Shown piece after piece: positions 1 through 6,777 of a stretch of DNA of 13,081 bases. The stretch comes from Aquiluna sp. Its GTDB lineage: Bacteria; Actinomycetota; Actinomycetes; Actinomycetales; Microbacteriaceae. The DNA is taken from positions 1 to 13,081 of the forward strand of contig JALQVB010000026.1 of NCBI GenBank assembly GCA_023260495.1. The letters are read 5' to 3'. The position numbers and the translations under genes were made by a program. Each line of letters opens with the position of its first letter. Within the stretch, counting starts at the first letter, position 1. Under the pieces are notes generated by a model. That model saw nothing but the letters and a program-made list of their open reading frames with translations. It ran no database searches and had not been told where the DNA came from.

Positions 1-1107
1 GGTGGAGCTGCTCTGACCAGAAGCTTCGTTGAAGACGACCTAGCCGGAGAATTTGATGGAGTGGTTCGCTACGCCAAAGACGCCTTTGAGGGACTTGCCC
101 TCATGGAGCCCCTCGTGAAGGTCGCTCGCGGTGCCGACCCAGATTGCGTGGGGCTTCCGGCACTGAAAAAGCGCATCCACGCCAAGGGCCAGCTCACGCT
201 GACCGAGGAAGCTGAAATGCCCAGCCGGTCTGATGTGGCAAGTAACAACCCGGTTCCCGTGCCGCCATTCTGGGGCACCAGACTGGTGAAGGGAATCAAG
301 CTATCCGATTACGCCGGTTTCTTGGATGAGCGGGCCACCTTCATGGGGCAGTGGGGCCTGAAACCCACCCGCGGCGATGGCCCAGGATACGAAGAATTGG
401 TGGAAACAGAGGGGCGGCCACGCCTTCGCTACTGGCTCGACAAGATTCTCGCTGAGGGCATCCTGGATGCATCCGTGGTCTATGGCTACTTCCCGGTCTA
501 TTCGGATGGCAACGAAGTGATTGTGCTCGGCCATGGCGATGACCCAAGCGGTTTGTTGGGAACGCCAGGGGTGTTAGCACCAGATGGTGGGGCAGGTGAG
601 CTTGGTAAAGAGCGGCTCAGGTTCAACTTCCCTCGTCAGCGCCGAGACCGACACCTTTGTCTGGCTGACTTCGTCAAAGCCAAGGAGTCTGGCCAAATTG
701 ACGTGATGCCGATTCAGCTGGTTACCGCAGGCGCAAAAGTGGACAGCTTCACTGCTGAGCTGTTCAAGTCAAATTCCTATCGCGAATACATGGAACTAAA
801 CGGACTCGCCATGCAGCTAACCGAAGCCCTGGCGGAGTATTGGCACAGCCGCATCCGAGCCGAGCTGGGATTCGCCAGTGAGGATCCAAGCGATGTGGCT
901 GGGTATTTTGACCTGAAGTATCGAGGTGCCCGTTTCTCGCTCGGCTACCCAGCCTGCCCCGACATGGAAGACAGGCGAAAGGTGGTAGAGCTACTGAGGC
1001 CAGAGCGGCTAGGCATAGAGCTGTCCGATGAGTTGCAGCTTCATCCAGAGCAATCGACCGATGCCTTTGTCTTCCACCACCCAGAGGCCAAGTACTTCTC
1101 GGTCTAA
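1..1107 (+). CDS. metH: Cobalamin-dependent methionine synthase, C-terminal part (5' truncated by window)
   Basis: MetH moves a methyl group from methyltetrahydrofolate via cobalamin to homocysteine, giving methionine in the cytoplasm. The frame is open from base 1, so this is the last 368 residues of a protein usually near 1,200. The first ~45 residues match the end of the B12-binding domain (GGAALTRSFVEDDL followed by VRYAKDAFEGL). The rest, from about residue 95, is the reactivation domain, which uses S-adenosylmethionine to repair oxidised cobalamin. Its AdoMet motif RxxxGY is intact at bases 931-948 (RFSLGYPACPD). The end (HHPEAKYFSV) matches the shorter actinobacterial form that lacks the E. 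coli tail. The stop TAA overlaps the stop of the convergent ECF S-component gene. Family assignment is firm; only the upstream extent is unknown. Confidence 0.97.
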   Translation, partial: GGAALTRSFVEDDLAGEFDGVVRYAKDAFEGLALMEPLVKVARGADPDCVGLPALKKRIHAKGQLTLTEEAEMPSRSDVASNNPVPVPPFWGTRLVKGIKLSDYAGFLDERATFMGQWGLKPTRGDGPGYEELVETEGRPRLRYWLDKILAEGILDASVVYGYFPVYSDGNEVIVLGHGDDPSGLLGTPGVLAPDGGAGELGKERLRFNFPRQRRDRHLCLADFVKAKESGQIDVMPIQLVTAGAKVDSFTAELFKSNSYREYMELNGLAMQLTEALAEYWHSRIRAELGFASEDPSDVAGYFDLKYRGARFSLGYPACPDMEDRRKVVELLRPERLGIELSDELQLHPEQSTDAFVFHHPEAKYFSV

Positions 1108-1832
1108 ATCTTTGCCCGCGCCAGCGCCCTGAGCGCTGCTCGGCCAAAAACTGCAAGTACGAGGGCCACCGATACTGCCCGAACGGTATCCCAGGTGAGA
1201 GTGGAGCTGACCAAGCTAAACGTTAGAAAACTAGCGAGGTTTGACCCCAGTGAGGCACCCTCAACGTAGGAGAGGGAGCTAGAGAGGCCAACGGCAGAGG
1301 GCCAAAACCAAAGATTCATCAACAGGCCAAACAGATAGCTCGACACAATCGAATAGAACACCAAAACTGGAATCTTGAACCGGGTCAGTCTTCCAGAGAT
1401 AAAACCAGCGCCAGCGCCAACCCAAGCAGTGGCAAAGATCTGGAATGGAGTCCAGGGCCCGATGCCCCCGAGGAAGACTGACGACACCAAGATAGTTGCC
1501 GCACCGAGTAGGAACCCAAAACGCACCCCGAATGCGGCCCCGCCCAAAATCACTGCGGCGAAGACAAGCTCCAGGCCGGCCACTCCCCCGGTTCCAACCC
1601 TGAGTGCAGCGCCGAGTGCCGCCATGGTGCCAAGCAGTGCCAACTGTTTGGGGCCAAGTAGCTGCCCCTCGAAAAGCAAGAAGGTGATTGTGAGCAGAGC
1701 GATAGTGGCCAGGGTCGCCAGAATGCCACCGAGACCAATTGAAAGAATTTGGGAACCGGTCCAAAACGGCCAGAAAAATATTGCTAACGCGACCAACGAA
1801 ATGACAGGCAGCAGTTGCGACTTTAGTTTCAT
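1104..1832 (-). CDS. ECF transporter S component (substrate-binding membrane subunit), possibly for cobalamin or a methionine-pathway compound
   Basis: This is a very hydrophobic protein of 242 residues with about six membrane segments, roughly at 8-24, 30-55, 62-77, 84-120, 127-146 and 152-175, plus one near 200-232. The stretch at residues 121-143 (LGGIGPWTPFQ, then a Gly/Ala-rich segment) and the later WDTVRA (214-219) resemble S components of actinobacterial ECF vitamin transporters. Its ATG overlaps the TGA of the upstream energy-coupling gene by four bases (ATGA), so the two are probably translationally coupled and form one transporter. The substrate cannot be read from sequence. Lying against metH makes cobalamin (CbrT-like) or a methionine precursor (MtsT-like) the best guesses. 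No riboswitch lies upstream to settle it. Confidence 0.85.
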   Translation of the reverse strand: MKLKSQLLPVISLVALAIFFWPFWTGSQILSIGLGGILATLATIALLTITFLLFEGQLLGPKQLALLGTMAALGAALRVGTGGVAGLELVFAAVILGGAAFGVRFGFLLGAATILVSSVFLGGIGPWTPFQIFATAWVGAGAGFISGRLTRFKIPVLVFYSIVSSYLFGLLMNLWFWPSAVGLSSSLSYVEGASLGSNLASFLTFSLVSSTLTWDTVRAVSVALVLAVFGRAALRALARAKI

Positions 1833-3592
1833 GCCTGCGACTCTGCCTTTCGCGTCGTTAACACCTGATTGTTCAGCTCGAACGTTCTGCTTGCAAGGCG
1901 AGAGGCGAACTCAGAGTCATGGGTTGCCATGATGACAGCGCACCCGGTCTCTTGGACGCAGCGAATGGTCTCGGCCATTAGATTTCTGGCCTTTGGATCA
2001 AGCCCCTGGACCGGCTCATCAATCAGCAGCAGCTGGGGCTTGTGGGCCAACTGCATTGCTATCGCCAGTGCAAGCTGAGTGCCCGTAGACAAATCGAGCG
2101 GGTGCGTATCCAGCGACCCCTCAACGCATTCACCCAAAACCGACTCGAGGGTCAATCTGGTCAGTCCTGGGCGACCCTTGGCAATCCGGTCTGCCCGGCG
2201 CAGCTCTGCACGAAGCGAATCGGTCACAAAAAAGCCGGCCGGCCGATCCGGCACGAGCGCGACCGACCTAGGATCAAAGCTACGAATCTCTTGCCCAAAT
2301 ACCTCGGTGCGGGCTGAATCTGAAGCAGCAATTTGTCTCAGCATGGTGGACTTGCCCGCGCCGTTTTCACCGACAATCGCCACGCACTCGCCCAGGTGCA
2401 GCTGAAGCCCGGCGATGGGCTTACCGGAAGGGAACTTCACCAGAACCGCCGATTGGCTTCGATCGGTCAGCTCAGGGGTGCGAATTGACTCAAGGCTTTC
2501 AGGCTTGTAGACGCCAGAAACAAGCCCGTGATCCGAAATTTGCCATAGCTGGGTAGCGATTGGGGCAAATTGCTCTGTCCTGTGCTCGGCAACGATTACG
2601 GTGGTGCCAGCTGCCGTCAGCACTTTCAGCCGCTCTAGTAGGAGCTCCATGCCATTTGCATCCAGCGCGGCAGCTGGCTCATCGAGCAGCAGCAATCTTG
2701 GCAAGCGCCGCAAGACTGTATCGAGCGCCAGTCGGTAGGCCTCACCATGCGACAAAGTTGCCACGGCCTTTCCCGCAAGGCCTGCAGTGAACGGACCGGC
2801 ACCCTCAACCTTTTCGCCGAGAAACTTACCCTGTGGCAGCTGTGGGACGAAATATGCCAGCCGAGATCCGCTGTCAAAATCGGTCAGTTTATCTTTGCCA
2901 ATAAGAATTTCACCCGAGACCCTGCGGGCATCATCCTCGAAGGCCTCTCCCGCTAGCGCTCTTAGTAGTGTCGATTTGCCCGCCCCAGTCGCACCACTGA
3001 GCAGCATCAACTCTCCTGGTTTGAGGCTGAGGTCAATCGGACCAAAATCTCCTATTTGCAAGCTGGAAACACTCAGTCCGCTTGGCGCATGGCTAGCTGG
3101 TTCACTACGAGAAATCTCCAATGCGGTAGCCATGGCCATCGCCACCGTGCGCTCAAATAGCGGAGTGATTATGGAAAGGCGGCTTTCCCCTCGAAGTTTG
3201 CGGAAGTTGTTTAGCTCTCGTGCGTTGGCCGCAAGGAGCGGAATTGAGCTAAGGCCTATGGCGATGGTTGTTGTGAGCCAGCCCAATCTGGGAACGCTCT
3301 TGCCAAATGCCGACAGACGGGCTGGATCAAAGGACACCGCTAAGACGCCAAAGACCAGGATGGTTGCCGCAAAGGGAATCGCTAGTGAAACATTTCTCCA
3401 AATGCCATCCAGCGTGATCGGGCCCAATATCTCAATAGATCGGAACGGACCGGCTAGTCGGTAGCTGGGCATATCAAGCAGCAGCTGGGTTCCGCCCAGT
3501 CCGGAAAAGATGAAGGCGTAGAGGATACGAAACAGGACAAAACCCAGAGCCAGCGAGATCGCCAGCTTTAGTCTTGCTGTCCTGGTTGGCAT
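1829..3592 (-). CDS. ECF transporter energy-coupling protein: EcfT membrane part fused to two ABC ATPase domains
   Basis: A 587-residue fusion that should power the S component encoded downstream. Residues 1-170 look like a short EcfT: membrane segments near 8-30, 68-88 and 104-122, followed by two candidate coupling-helix motifs (KLRGES around R134, EISRSEP around R162). ATPase 1 has Walker A GATGAGKST (200-208), Q-loop Q251, signature LSHGE (280-284), Walker B LLLLDEP (300-306) and H337. ATPase 2 has Walker A GENGAGKST (408-416), signature LSTGT (501-505), Walker B LLLIDEP (521-527) and H558; its Q-loop position appears to be D449 rather than Gln. Both signatures depart from LSGGQ. EcfT proteins are usually about 250 residues and separate from the ATPases, so the T part is short. 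The ATG directly follows the TAA of the lipoprotein gene (TAAATG). Confidence 0.88.
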   Translation of the reverse strand: MPTRTARLKLAISLALGFVLFRILYAFIFSGLGGTQLLLDMPSYRLAGPFRSIEILGPITLDGIWRNVSLAIPFAATILVFGVLAVSFDPARLSAFGKSVPRLGWLTTTIAIGLSSIPLLAANARELNNFRKLRGESRLSIITPLFERTVAMAMATALEISRSEPASHAPSGLSVSSLQIGDFGPIDLSLKPGELMLLSGATGAGKSTLLRALAGEAFEDDARRVSGEILIGKDKLTDFDSGSRLAYFVPQLPQGKFLGEKVEGAGPFTAGLAGKAVATLSHGEAYRLALDTVLRRLPRLLLLDEPAAALDANGMELLLERLKVLTAAGTTVIVAEHRTEQFAPIATQLWQISDHGLVSGVYKPESLESIRTPELTDRSQSAVLVKFPSGKPIAGLQLHLGECVAIVGENGAGKSTMLRQIAASDSARTEVFGQEIRSFDPRSVALVPDRPAGFFVTDSLRAELRRADRIAKGRPGLTRLTLESVLGECVEGSLDTHPLDLSTGTQLALAIAMQLAHKPQLLLIDEPVQGLDPKARNLMAETIRCVQETGCAVIMATHDSEFASRLASRTFELNNQVLTTRKAESQA

Positions 3593-4078
3593 TTACTGAT
3601 CCGGTGTCGGAGCTTCTCCTGCAAGCGAGAAGGCGAGTCCGAGCGACTGCCCCTTGGTCATCTGCAGCGAGCCGATTCCCTCCATGGCATAGGCCCAGTC
3701 GCTTTGGGAATCTTCCTTGACCCAAAGTCCCCAGTATGCAAAGGCCGCAGGCATATCCTCACAGGTCTCTAGGTATGGATCCTCACCCTCAACAATTAGC
3801 TCCTCGGTGCTCGAGGGAACATCGTTGACTCGGCAGACAACAGCATCGCCATAGCTCTTGGTGCCCTCAACGGCAATTCCGGCAGAAGCAAGGATGTTCT
3901 TCGCTACCTCGCTGGATCCCTCGATTCCGATGCATTGCCTTGAATTCTCGGCCTGTCCGGAGTAGTTGATGACCACCTCGACCCCATCGCAGCTGCCGTC
4001 AGCCTCAAACTGCTGGTCGGCACTGCAGCCAGTTAGGGCAAGCGCAAAAAGGGCAGTGAGGGCAATCTTTAACTTCAA
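3593..4078 (-). CDS. Small secreted lipoprotein, DUF4430-like, first gene of the ECF operon
   Basis: The start is placed at TTG 4078 because GGAG lies five bases upstream. A GTG/ATG-type start at 4099 would put the SD inside the gene and spoil the signal peptide. From TTG the protein has 161 residues: signal peptide MKLKIALTALFALALTGC with lipobox LTGC and lipidated Cys18, then an extracytoplasmic domain with four more cysteines (C30, C49, C82, C106) that could form two disulfides. The pattern VVCRVND, then C, then AFAYWGLW, W128-A-Y and GQSLGLAF recalls the DUF4430/transcobalamin C-terminal-like fold found beside some ECF transporters. I infer this from memory of the family, not from a search. 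The stop abuts the start of the T-A-A' gene, so the protein is probably part of the transporter, perhaps capturing substrate outside the membrane. Confidence 0.8.
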   Translation of the reverse strand: MKLKIALTALFALALTGCSADQQFEADGSCDGVEVVINYSGQAENSRQCIGIEGSSEVAKNILASAGIAVEGTKSYGDAVVCRVNDVPSSTEELIVEGEDPYLETCEDMPAAFAYWGLWVKEDSQSDWAYAMEGIGSLQMTKGQSLGLAFSLAGEAPTPDQ

Positions 4079-4083
4079 TTTTT

Positions 4084-4087
4084 CTCC
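4084..4087 (-). promoter_or_regulatory. Ribosome binding site that sets the TTG start of the lipoprotein gene
   Basis: GGAG on the minus strand lies five bases before TTG at 4078-4076. It supports this start over the upstream in-frame ATG at 4099. Confidence 0.7.
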
Positions 4088-4102
4088 TGAATAGACCACG
4101 CA

Positions 4103-4108
4103 ATTCTA
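4103..4108 (-). promoter_or_regulatory. Candidate -10 box of the ECF operon promoter
   Basis: TAGAAT on the minus strand would start transcription near 4096, giving a leader of about 18 bases that contains the GGAG site. The region where the -35 should lie (about 4125-4131) reads TTACCC or a shifted variant, so it is weak. The leader is far too short for a cobalamin riboswitch. Confidence 0.4.
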
Positions 4109-4148
4109 GTTGCGAAATAACCACGGGTAATAAGTGGTTGGGGAGCAC

Positions 4149-4826
4149 ATGGAGTTATCTGGAAAGAGAATTTTGGTTGTCGGTGCATCCGGTGCCCTTG
4201 GGTCCGAGCTAGTTCGCCAGCTCATTGACAAGGGTGCGACGGTGCTGGCAACCGCGAGCAGCAACGAGACTGCGGCAAAAATTCCAGCCAAGGTGGAGGT
4301 GCGGCTGCTGCTTGACCTAACAAAGCCAGAGAGCATCAAGACGCTCACCGACTACCTCAACGCCGCCAGCGAGCTCGATGGAGTTATCAATGCCGCCGGT
4401 GTGGTTGCCTTTGGCAACACCGAAGAGCTCGCCGCCGAGACTATTAGTACCCTCATGGCAATCAATGCAGCCGGTCCGATGCAACTTTTCTCCGCACTCT
4501 CCGGCCTGCTTGCCAAGCAGGATGAATCGTTCGTTGTGAACCTAACCGGCGTCGTTGCCGAGAAGCCACTGCCCGGCCTAGCCGCCTACTCGGCTTCTAA
4601 GTGCGCGATTGAAGGCTTTTTGACGGGGGCTTCCCGAGAGTGGCGCAGGGCAGGGACGCTAACGATTTCGGCTCGCCCAGGACACACCGAAACGGGTCTC
4701 GCTGATCGGGCTATTGCGGGGGTGGCGCCAAAGTTTCCAGCCGGCATGACCGCGGAGCATGTGGCGGCGCGCATAATTGCCGGTATCGAAGCAGACGAGG
4801 CAGGTCTTGCCTCTACTGCTTTTTGA
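4149..4826 (+). CDS. Classical short-chain dehydrogenase/reductase (SDR), substrate unknown
   Basis: A 225-residue NAD(P)-dependent oxidoreductase with a Rossmann fold. Cofactor motif GASGALG is at residues 12-18, NAAG at 81-84, the structural Asn in MAINAAGP (N106) and the active site Y147-x-x-x-K151 (YSASK). The catalytic Ser normally 13 residues before the Tyr is Gly134 here, with Thr133 beside it, so activity may use Thr or be altered. I chose ATG 4149, which gives the usual MELSGKRILVVGASG beginning and has GGGGAG just upstream. An in-frame GTG at 4134 would add five residues. It is short and lacks the extended-SDR form, so it is not UDP-galactose 4-epimerase despite the nearby gal genes. 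The gene stands alone and its last 14 bases overlap the end of convergent galM. Confidence 0.88.
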   Translation: MELSGKRILVVGASGALGSELVRQLIDKGATVLATASSNETAAKIPAKVEVRLLLDLTKPESIKTLTDYLNAASELDGVINAAGVVAFGNTEELAAETISTLMAINAAGPMQLFSALSGLLAKQDESFVVNLTGVVAEKPLPGLAAYSASKCAIEGFLTGASREWRRAGTLTISARPGHTETGLADRAIAGVAPKFPAGMTAEHVAARIIAGIEADEAGLASTAF

Positions 4827-5664
4827 CACTGAAGCTGTAGCGCTTGAGCTCACCGGGTTGAAGCAAAACTGAACGAATGTCATCGGCAAAGACGTTTGCC
4901 GATGAGCTCATGGGTTCTATCGCGAGCATGGAATCTCCAATGTCTGGCCCCGGTCGATAGAACATGAAGTGACTCATGTTTTCACCGAGTTGAACTTGAA
5001 CCGAAGCCTCCGCGGTCTTCAGCAAAACGCTGTCGCTGCCGAAATAGCAGTCGTCCATGGGTCCGCCGGCGTAGCGAAGCCCATTCACCTGCTCGGCGCC
5101 AGATGGCAGCATCCGCTCGTCGGTCAGAACATGGTGCGAGAAATCGCCACTCAACTCAAAGGCCTCTACAACCAAAAAGTAGGGGTGGAAGCCGATTGCG
5201 AATGGGGTCGCTTCGCGCTCATTGTTCAAAGCCAAGGCGGTGACTAGCAGCTCGTTCTCGGTCAGTTCGTATCGCACAGTCAAATCGACCCGAAAGGGGT
5301 AGCCGGGGTCAGATCCAAATTCGTAGCCCAACGAGACAAAGGATTCTCCCTGTTCAACAATCTCAAACTCTCGCTCCCCTACCAAGCCGTGATTGAGGTT
5401 TTGCTGGGCATCTAGCTTCTCAAATGCATAGCTCGTTTGGTTCAGTTCGTAGCGCCCGTCGCGCAGTCGATTAGGCCATGGTGCCAGCACGGTGCCCATA
5501 TAAATGGCGAGGGGGTTGGCGATGTTCGCGGAGGAAATTAGCTGCGCGCCTCCAAGCTGCAAATCCAGCAACATCCCACCGGTGGTGGAAATCGATGCCA
5601 TACTTGTAGCACTTCCGCTCTCGTGGAAGAGACTCAGTTGCTCAGTCGGATAGCTATTCTGCAT
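4813..5664 (-). CDS. galM: Aldose 1-epimerase (galactose mutarotase family)
   Basis: This enzyme interconverts the alpha and beta anomers of galactose or glucose in the cytoplasm, supplying alpha-D-galactose to galactokinase. The 283-residue protein has the family residues in order: N65-R66 in PWPNRLRDG, H92 in NHGL, H160 in GFHPYF, Asp in MDDCYF (204-205) and the catalytic Glu E250 in IEPMSSSANVF. It is slightly shorter than E. coli GalM (about 346) and fits the actinobacterial aldose-epimerase group, so hexose preference is not certain. It is divergent from galTK, which supports a role in the same pathway. There is no clear SD before the ATG. A TAACAT box lies six bases upstream of the ATG, suggesting a leaderless mRNA. 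Confidence 0.92.
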   Translation of the reverse strand: MQNSYPTEQLSLFHESGSATSMASISTTGGMLLDLQLGGAQLISSANIANPLAIYMGTVLAPWPNRLRDGRYELNQTSYAFEKLDAQQNLNHGLVGEREFEIVEQGESFVSLGYEFGSDPGYPFRVDLTVRYELTENELLVTALALNNEREATPFAIGFHPYFLVVEAFELSGDFSHHVLTDERMLPSGAEQVNGLRYAGGPMDDCYFGSDSVLLKTAEASVQVQLGENMSHFMFYRPGPDIGDSMLAIEPMSSSANVFADDIRSVLLQPGELKRYSFSVKKQ

Positions 5665-5670
5665 CCGATT

Positions 5671-5676
5671 ATGTTA
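5671..5676 (-). promoter_or_regulatory. Candidate -10 box for leaderless galM transcription
   Basis: TAACAT on the minus strand is followed by six bases and then the galM ATG, the spacing expected if transcription starts at the start codon. On the other strand the same bases give TATGTT (5670-5675), a possible -10 for galT. No good -35 is visible for either direction, so the assignment is tentative. Confidence 0.4.
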
Positions 5677-5679
5677 GCT

Positions 5680-5703
5680 ATGAAGGAAATGGCAGGCTAC
5701 TGA
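5680..5703 (+). other. Possible 7-codon leader ORF directly before galT
   Basis: ATG at 5680 opens a frame MKEMAGY and stops at TGA 5701-5703, which touches the galT GTG at 5704 in the same frame (TGAGTG). It could feed ribosomes to galT by reinitiation, or be chance. There is no independent proof of translation. Confidence 0.25.
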
Positions 5704-6777
5704 GTGAACCAGCGAATTGACGGCAAGCTCTTTGACGGAAGAGACATCTTTTACTTCGATGATGCCTCCTCCACTCTGCCCAAAAGCCGCCTAGCAGACA
5801 CCCGCGAACCGGACGAGCGACCACAAACCGCTCAGCTCCGATTCGATCCACTCACATCTGAGTGGATAACGGTTGCCTCGCATCGCCAGCAGCGAGCCTT
5901 CTTGCCGCCAGCACACGCCTGTCCGCTCTGCCCCACCACCAAAGACAACCTAAGTGAACTACCAGATAACTTCGATGTTGCGGTTTTCGAAAACAAAGGC
6001 CCAGCCTTCGGGCCAAGTGCCGGGGAGATTGACCTGCCAAACGGCCAGCGCTTTGGATTCTCTACAACCTCCTTTGGTCGCTGCGAGGTAGTTGTATTCA
6101 GCCCTGAGCACGCTGGCAGCTTGGGCAACATGTCGACAGAGCGCATCCGCACGGTCATCGGTGCCTGGATGGATCGAACCGATAACCTGCAGCGGATTGC
6201 GGGGGTGAAGCAGGTTTTCCCATTTGAAAACCGTGGCGAGGAAATCGGCGTGACCCTGCACCACCCGCACGGACAGATTTACGCCTACCCATTTGTTGCC
6301 CCGCGCACCCAGAAGCTTGTCAGCGCTGCGCAGAGCTACTCTGGCGACTTCTTCGGTGACTTGCTGAAATTTGAAGCGGCTTCGGAGCGAAAGGTTCTTG
6401 AGTCGGACAACTTCGTTGCCTTTGTTCCCTTCGCTGCCCGTTGGCCAGTTGAGCTGCACCTGCTGCCCAAGCGCAATCTGGCGGATCTATCTCAACTAAC
6501 GGATTCAGAAGCGAGTGAACTGGCGGAGGTCTACAAGCAGATTCTTTCTGGTCTGGACCAGCTCTACGAAACCCCTACCCCGTACATCTCAGCCTGGCAC
6601 CAGGCGCCGATGATCGAGGGGAGAGACAAGATTCGCCTGATGCTCCAAATTACGTCCCCGCGCCGCGCAGCCGATAAGCTCAAATACCTGGCCGGATCCG
6701 AAAGTGCCATGGGCGCTTTCGTTGGGGACATTGCCCCCGAGGTCACGGCGGAAAGGTTGCGAGAGGTAATTTCTTGA
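5704..6777 (+). CDS. galT: Galactose-1-phosphate uridylyltransferase
   Basis: Leloir pathway enzyme that swaps UMP between UDP-glucose and galactose-1-phosphate in the cytoplasm. The 357 residues carry the zinc ligands C73 and C76 (CPLC), H136 (SPEHAGSL) and H187, and the nucleophile H189 in HPHGQ (187-191). ENKGP (96-100) and ENRGEEIG (175-182) are also family motifs, and the C-terminal half has HQAP and the LMLQITSPRRAADKLKYL block. The start is GTG 5704 with a modest AGG seven bases upstream (5694-5696). There is an in-frame stop just before it, so no earlier start in this frame is possible. Its TGA overlaps the galK TTG start by four bases, so galT and galK form one coupled unit. Confidence 0.96.
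   Translation: MNQRIDGKLFDGRDIFYFDDASSTLPKSRLADTREPDERPQTAQLRFDPLTSEWITVASHRQQRAFLPPAHACPLCPTTKDNLSELPDNFDVAVFENKGPAFGPSAGEIDLPNGQRFGFSTTSFGRCEVVVFSPEHAGSLGNMSTERIRTVIGAWMDRTDNLQRIAGVKQVFPFENRGEEIGVTLHHPHGQIYAYPFVAPRTQKLVSAAQSYSGDFFGDLLKFEAASERKVLESDNFVAFVPFAARWPVELHLLPKRNLADLSQLTDSEASELAEVYKQILSGLDQLYETPTPYISAWHQAPMIEGRDKIRLMLQITSPRRAADKLKYLAGSESAMGAFVGDIAPEVTAERLREVIS
6761..6766 (+). promoter_or_regulatory. Ribosome binding site that sets the galK TTG start
   Basis: GAGAGG lies seven bases before TTG 6774. From the alternative GTG at 6780 it would be 13 bases away, so TTG is preferred. Confidence 0.6.

Noticed and set aside
1375..1932. 185-codon open frame on the plus strand, antisense to the S-component gene
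   Set aside because: Proline, lysine and serine-rich composition without domain logic, wholly opposite a clear membrane-protein gene: an antisense shadow.
2787..3464. 225-codon open frame on the plus strand, antisense to the ECF ATPase fusion
   Set aside because: It mirrors the ATPase 1 and T-domain codons. Composition is biased and no recognisable motif is present.
4079..4148. Possible cobalamin riboswitch before the ECF operon
   Set aside because: The spacer is only 70 bases and shared with a divergent gene. It cannot hold a ~200-base B12 riboswitch and no B12-box-like element is visible.
4149..4826. SDR gene as the missing UDP-galactose 4-epimerase
   Set aside because: It is 225 residues with the classical GxxxGxG and YxxxK spacing, whereas GalE is an extended SDR of about 330 residues.
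5959..6459. 166-codon open frame antisense to galT
   Set aside because: It covers the zinc and HPHGQ regions of a well-conserved GalT and has no family features of its own.
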